Source: Silene latifolia
Taxonomy: Eukaryota > Streptophyta > Magnoliopsida > Caryophyllales > Caryophyllaceae
Reading direction: 5' to 3'
Length of the DNA: 64,000 nucleotides
Assembly: GCF_048544455.1 (NCBI RefSeq)
Contig: NC_133536.1
Location: forward strand, 200,883,325 to 200,947,324
The position numbers were made by a program, and so were the translations under genes. The stretch's first letter is position 1; each line of letters opens with the position of its first letter. The notes under the pieces are model-generated. The model was not told the origin of the DNA. It did no database searches and saw nothing but the letters and a program-made list of their open reading frames with translations. Positions 59,605 to 64,000 of this stretch are shown piece by piece.

Positions 59605-60767
59605 TAGAGATCTAACAAAAATCCTCCAAACATGCTACATATATAATTGAGATACTTGTTGTTTTGCGTACCACCATTCAACATTTACACGGCTGTATGC
59701 TTATAAAATGGAATATTCGTAAATATTGTAAGTTAATCTAATTTGTGAATCTTATAAAATCGACCTCAGTTGTCACATGTTCATTTTATGGAATTAAACC
59801 ACATTTTTGGGAATGACGTTTTAAATTAACTAAAATCGGTGACGCGTACAACAATAAAAATAGGTAATTACATAACACAACTGTGTCTTCGGATGCTATA
59901 CAATTGATATAATTAATACCAAAAGGAGTAGCTTTTAAGTTAAAGAGACTGATGATCCATCAATAATCAACCCAAAAGTTTTCTGTGTTCCGATTTTCAA
60001 TATAGTTGGACTTTTTCTTTTATCAACTTAATTGACGTCTACTATCAGACCATGACAATGTAAACCAACGCTTGCGATCTGTTGTTCAACAAATTCTTAG
60101 AACATTCAACATGCATATTGTTAAAGATGATCCTAATGGGAGCCTCATGCATTCTATGTAACAGAATCACATATATTTTTGTACTGTTGTTTAGAGACTA
60201 CTAATTTTATTGGAATTTAGTATGAATTTGATTTTACGAGAAGGTATATAAAGAGCAAAATACTCTCTTAATTGTAGATAGTCAAGGTAAACTTTTGTTG
60301 TAGGAGATCTAACATTTCTCTAAACACACTAAATATAGTTATTTATGATACTTGTTGCTTTACGTAACACCATTTAGTTTTACGTAGTTGTTATAGGTTA
60401 AAATAATTTGCAAAACTCACAAAGGCCTGTCTCAGTTATTAAGGGCAGTTCATTTGGTGAGCTGCACTATATTTATGGAGATAATGTTTTGTATTTAATT
60501 AAAACCTGTGATTTCTATACCAATAATGGAAAAACTAATTACATACTCTTACTATATTACTTGATGTTTTATAACTGAAATGATAACTAATAAATGACAA
60601 AACTCCTATGCTAAAAGCACTAATAGTTCATTGATCAACTATACCAACCACAAACTTTTGTTTATAAATAATTTAAACATAATTGAACTTCTTTTATCAA
60701 CTATAAAATATATTTATAAAGATGACCCTAATGGGAGCCCCGTGCATTGCACGGACTTTTCAACTAG
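59605..60767 (+). mobile_element. Helitron tail with two diverged direct copies
   Basis: The 3' end is CCGTGCATTGCACGG (hairpin), then ACTTTTCAA and CTAG (60764-60767) followed by T. An internal, decayed version of the same tail lies near 60122-60151 (AAGATGATCCTAATGGGAGC against AAGATGACCCTAATGGGAGC). Upstream similarity (AGATCTAACA, GATACTTGTTG, TTTTATCAACT) supports two tandem related copies. The 5' end was not found. Confidence 0.6.
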
Positions 60768-60810
60768 TAGCCAATGAAATCGCTTTAAAAGTTTCTCTTT
60801 TAAGTATATA

Positions 60811-60840
60811 CTAGATTTAATGCCCGTGCAGTGCGATGCA
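60811..60840 (-). mobile_element. Helitron 3' terminus on the minus strand
   Basis: CTAGATTTAATGCCCGTGCA followed by GTGCGATGCAC on +. Read on the minus strand this is a hairpin followed by ATTAAAT and CTAG. The element extends rightward; the far end was not found. Confidence 0.6.
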
Positions 60841-61744
60841 CATGCCTATTTTTAATGCTCTATTGTGTATAATGGAGTAACATAAAAATATTAAGGTGAC
60901 TGAGTATTGTTCTAAATATGTGACCTCAATATATATGTTAATGTAACTTAAAAATGAATGTTTGATATCAAGTATCTAATTTAAAATTGAATACACGTGT
61001 TTCCTTTGAAGATACTTTAACATGAACCCGTTGTATGTATCTTTGCACTTTGGTCAAATTTATACTCGTGTAAGGAAATAGCAACAACTTCTTTTGTATA
61101 TGGAGTACTTGGCCATATGGTCTTGTTTTTTTCTAGCGGAATTGAACTAAACTGAACTTATAGAAAAATGAGTATGAATTCAAGTAAAATTATCTGAACT
61201 GAATCTATAAAAGCTGAACTGAATTTACACAAGCTGAACACAACCTGACTTAAAGGGAGTGACTTTAAGTCGAAAAGGACGGGCCTTAGTTTTTCCGAAC
61301 AATTACATAAAATCCAACTTTTCCGACATACTATGTAGTGATATAATCATATCTTGTATAAACTACTTAATTTTAATTGTTAAAAAAAAAACTTAATTTT
61401 AATTACTGTAAATGATAATGAGTAATGTATACAATTGCTCTTGCAAAAGAAAATAGTAAATTGAGGATCATAAGATCATCAAGTTCAAGCTAAAATAAAT
61501 ATTTTACGTAAACATTAAGAAAGACCAAAATGGTAGATGTACGTAATTTTATAGTCCATCCAATTGTCGTGATATGTGTTGCTTTAATGTTTGATTTGAT
61601 AAATATGAAAAAATATCTTTTTTGAGTTTATTGATTCTAAGGACAGTAATTGTTATTTTTGTGATTTGTGTTTAACTCGCATCAGTCGTATGAGTTGATA
61701 AGGTTTGATGAATTTCATAAGTTATACGTTATTCATTCTAATCT
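60841..61744. other. Intergenic, likely Helitron body
   Basis: AT-rich. A patch of CTGAACTGAA-type repeats at 61145-61260 resembles those at 22690-22740 and 43670-43700. No gene. Confidence 0.4.
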
Positions 61745-61819
61745 GTGCTCCAACAAATTAAAGGACTTTGTTTTAACACAAAAACACTCAACTTAGTGTT
61801 CATTATTTTGGATCAACTC

Positions 61820-64000
<2,181 letters not shown>

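Overview
This window is plant nuclear DNA. The evidence is GT-AG introns, a plant-only gene set (CHX antiporter, RETICULATA-related plastid protein, laccase, DREB2 factor) and plant transposon families (CACTA, Helitron, MULE, Tourist, Stowaway, LTR elements, SINEs, LINEs). The repeat flavour (frequent ACTCCGTAT strings, CTCCCTCC Stowaway ends, CTCGATCGAG palindromes) suggests a Caryophyllales species, possibly Caryophyllaceae. That placement is an inference from general familiarity, not a search result.

Layout. Positions 1-4510 are the right-hand part of a decayed CACTA transposon. A ~3 kb solo LTR follows (4667-7644, 5-bp target duplications) with a Tourist MITE inside. Four host genes can be modelled completely. 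They are a CHX-type cation/H+ exchanger (+ strand, 9194-15057, 3 exons, 831 aa), a RETICULATA-RELATED 5/6-type protein carrying ChaN-like (DUF399) and DUF3411 domains (- strand, 15848-21367, 7 exons, 753 aa), a laccase (+, 36470-39100, 6 exons, 569 aa) and a DREB2-type AP2/ERF factor (+, 44247-45962, 2 exons, 375 aa, or 367 aa from the second ATG). CHX and RER are convergent. Reading frames close exactly across all proposed introns.

The rest is transposon-rich intergenic DNA. 22.8-30.6 kb is a nest of a LINE fragment, non-autonomous Helitrons, two large foldback MULE-type elements and Stowaways, with up to four levels of insertion. 46.3-48.4 kb is a young, non-coding LTR element with TA...CA termini. 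50.8-58.4 kb is a complete-looking but non-coding LTR retrotransposon inserted in an older LTR piece. 58.4-61.8 kb carries foldback and Helitron remnants. 61.9-64.0 kb is the 3' part of a broken LINE whose C-terminal domain looks like a restriction-type nuclease.

The four genes do not form a pathway. The laccase has a lignin-type AC promoter element. The DREB2 gene has a telobox-rich 5' intron and a 27-residue internal duplication. I see no cluster, CRISPR array or novel multi-gene system. The most informative signals are precise insertion footprints (5-, 9-, 11- and 17-bp target duplications), an intron duplication in the CHX gene, the DREB2 peculiarities and the LINE nuclease domain.
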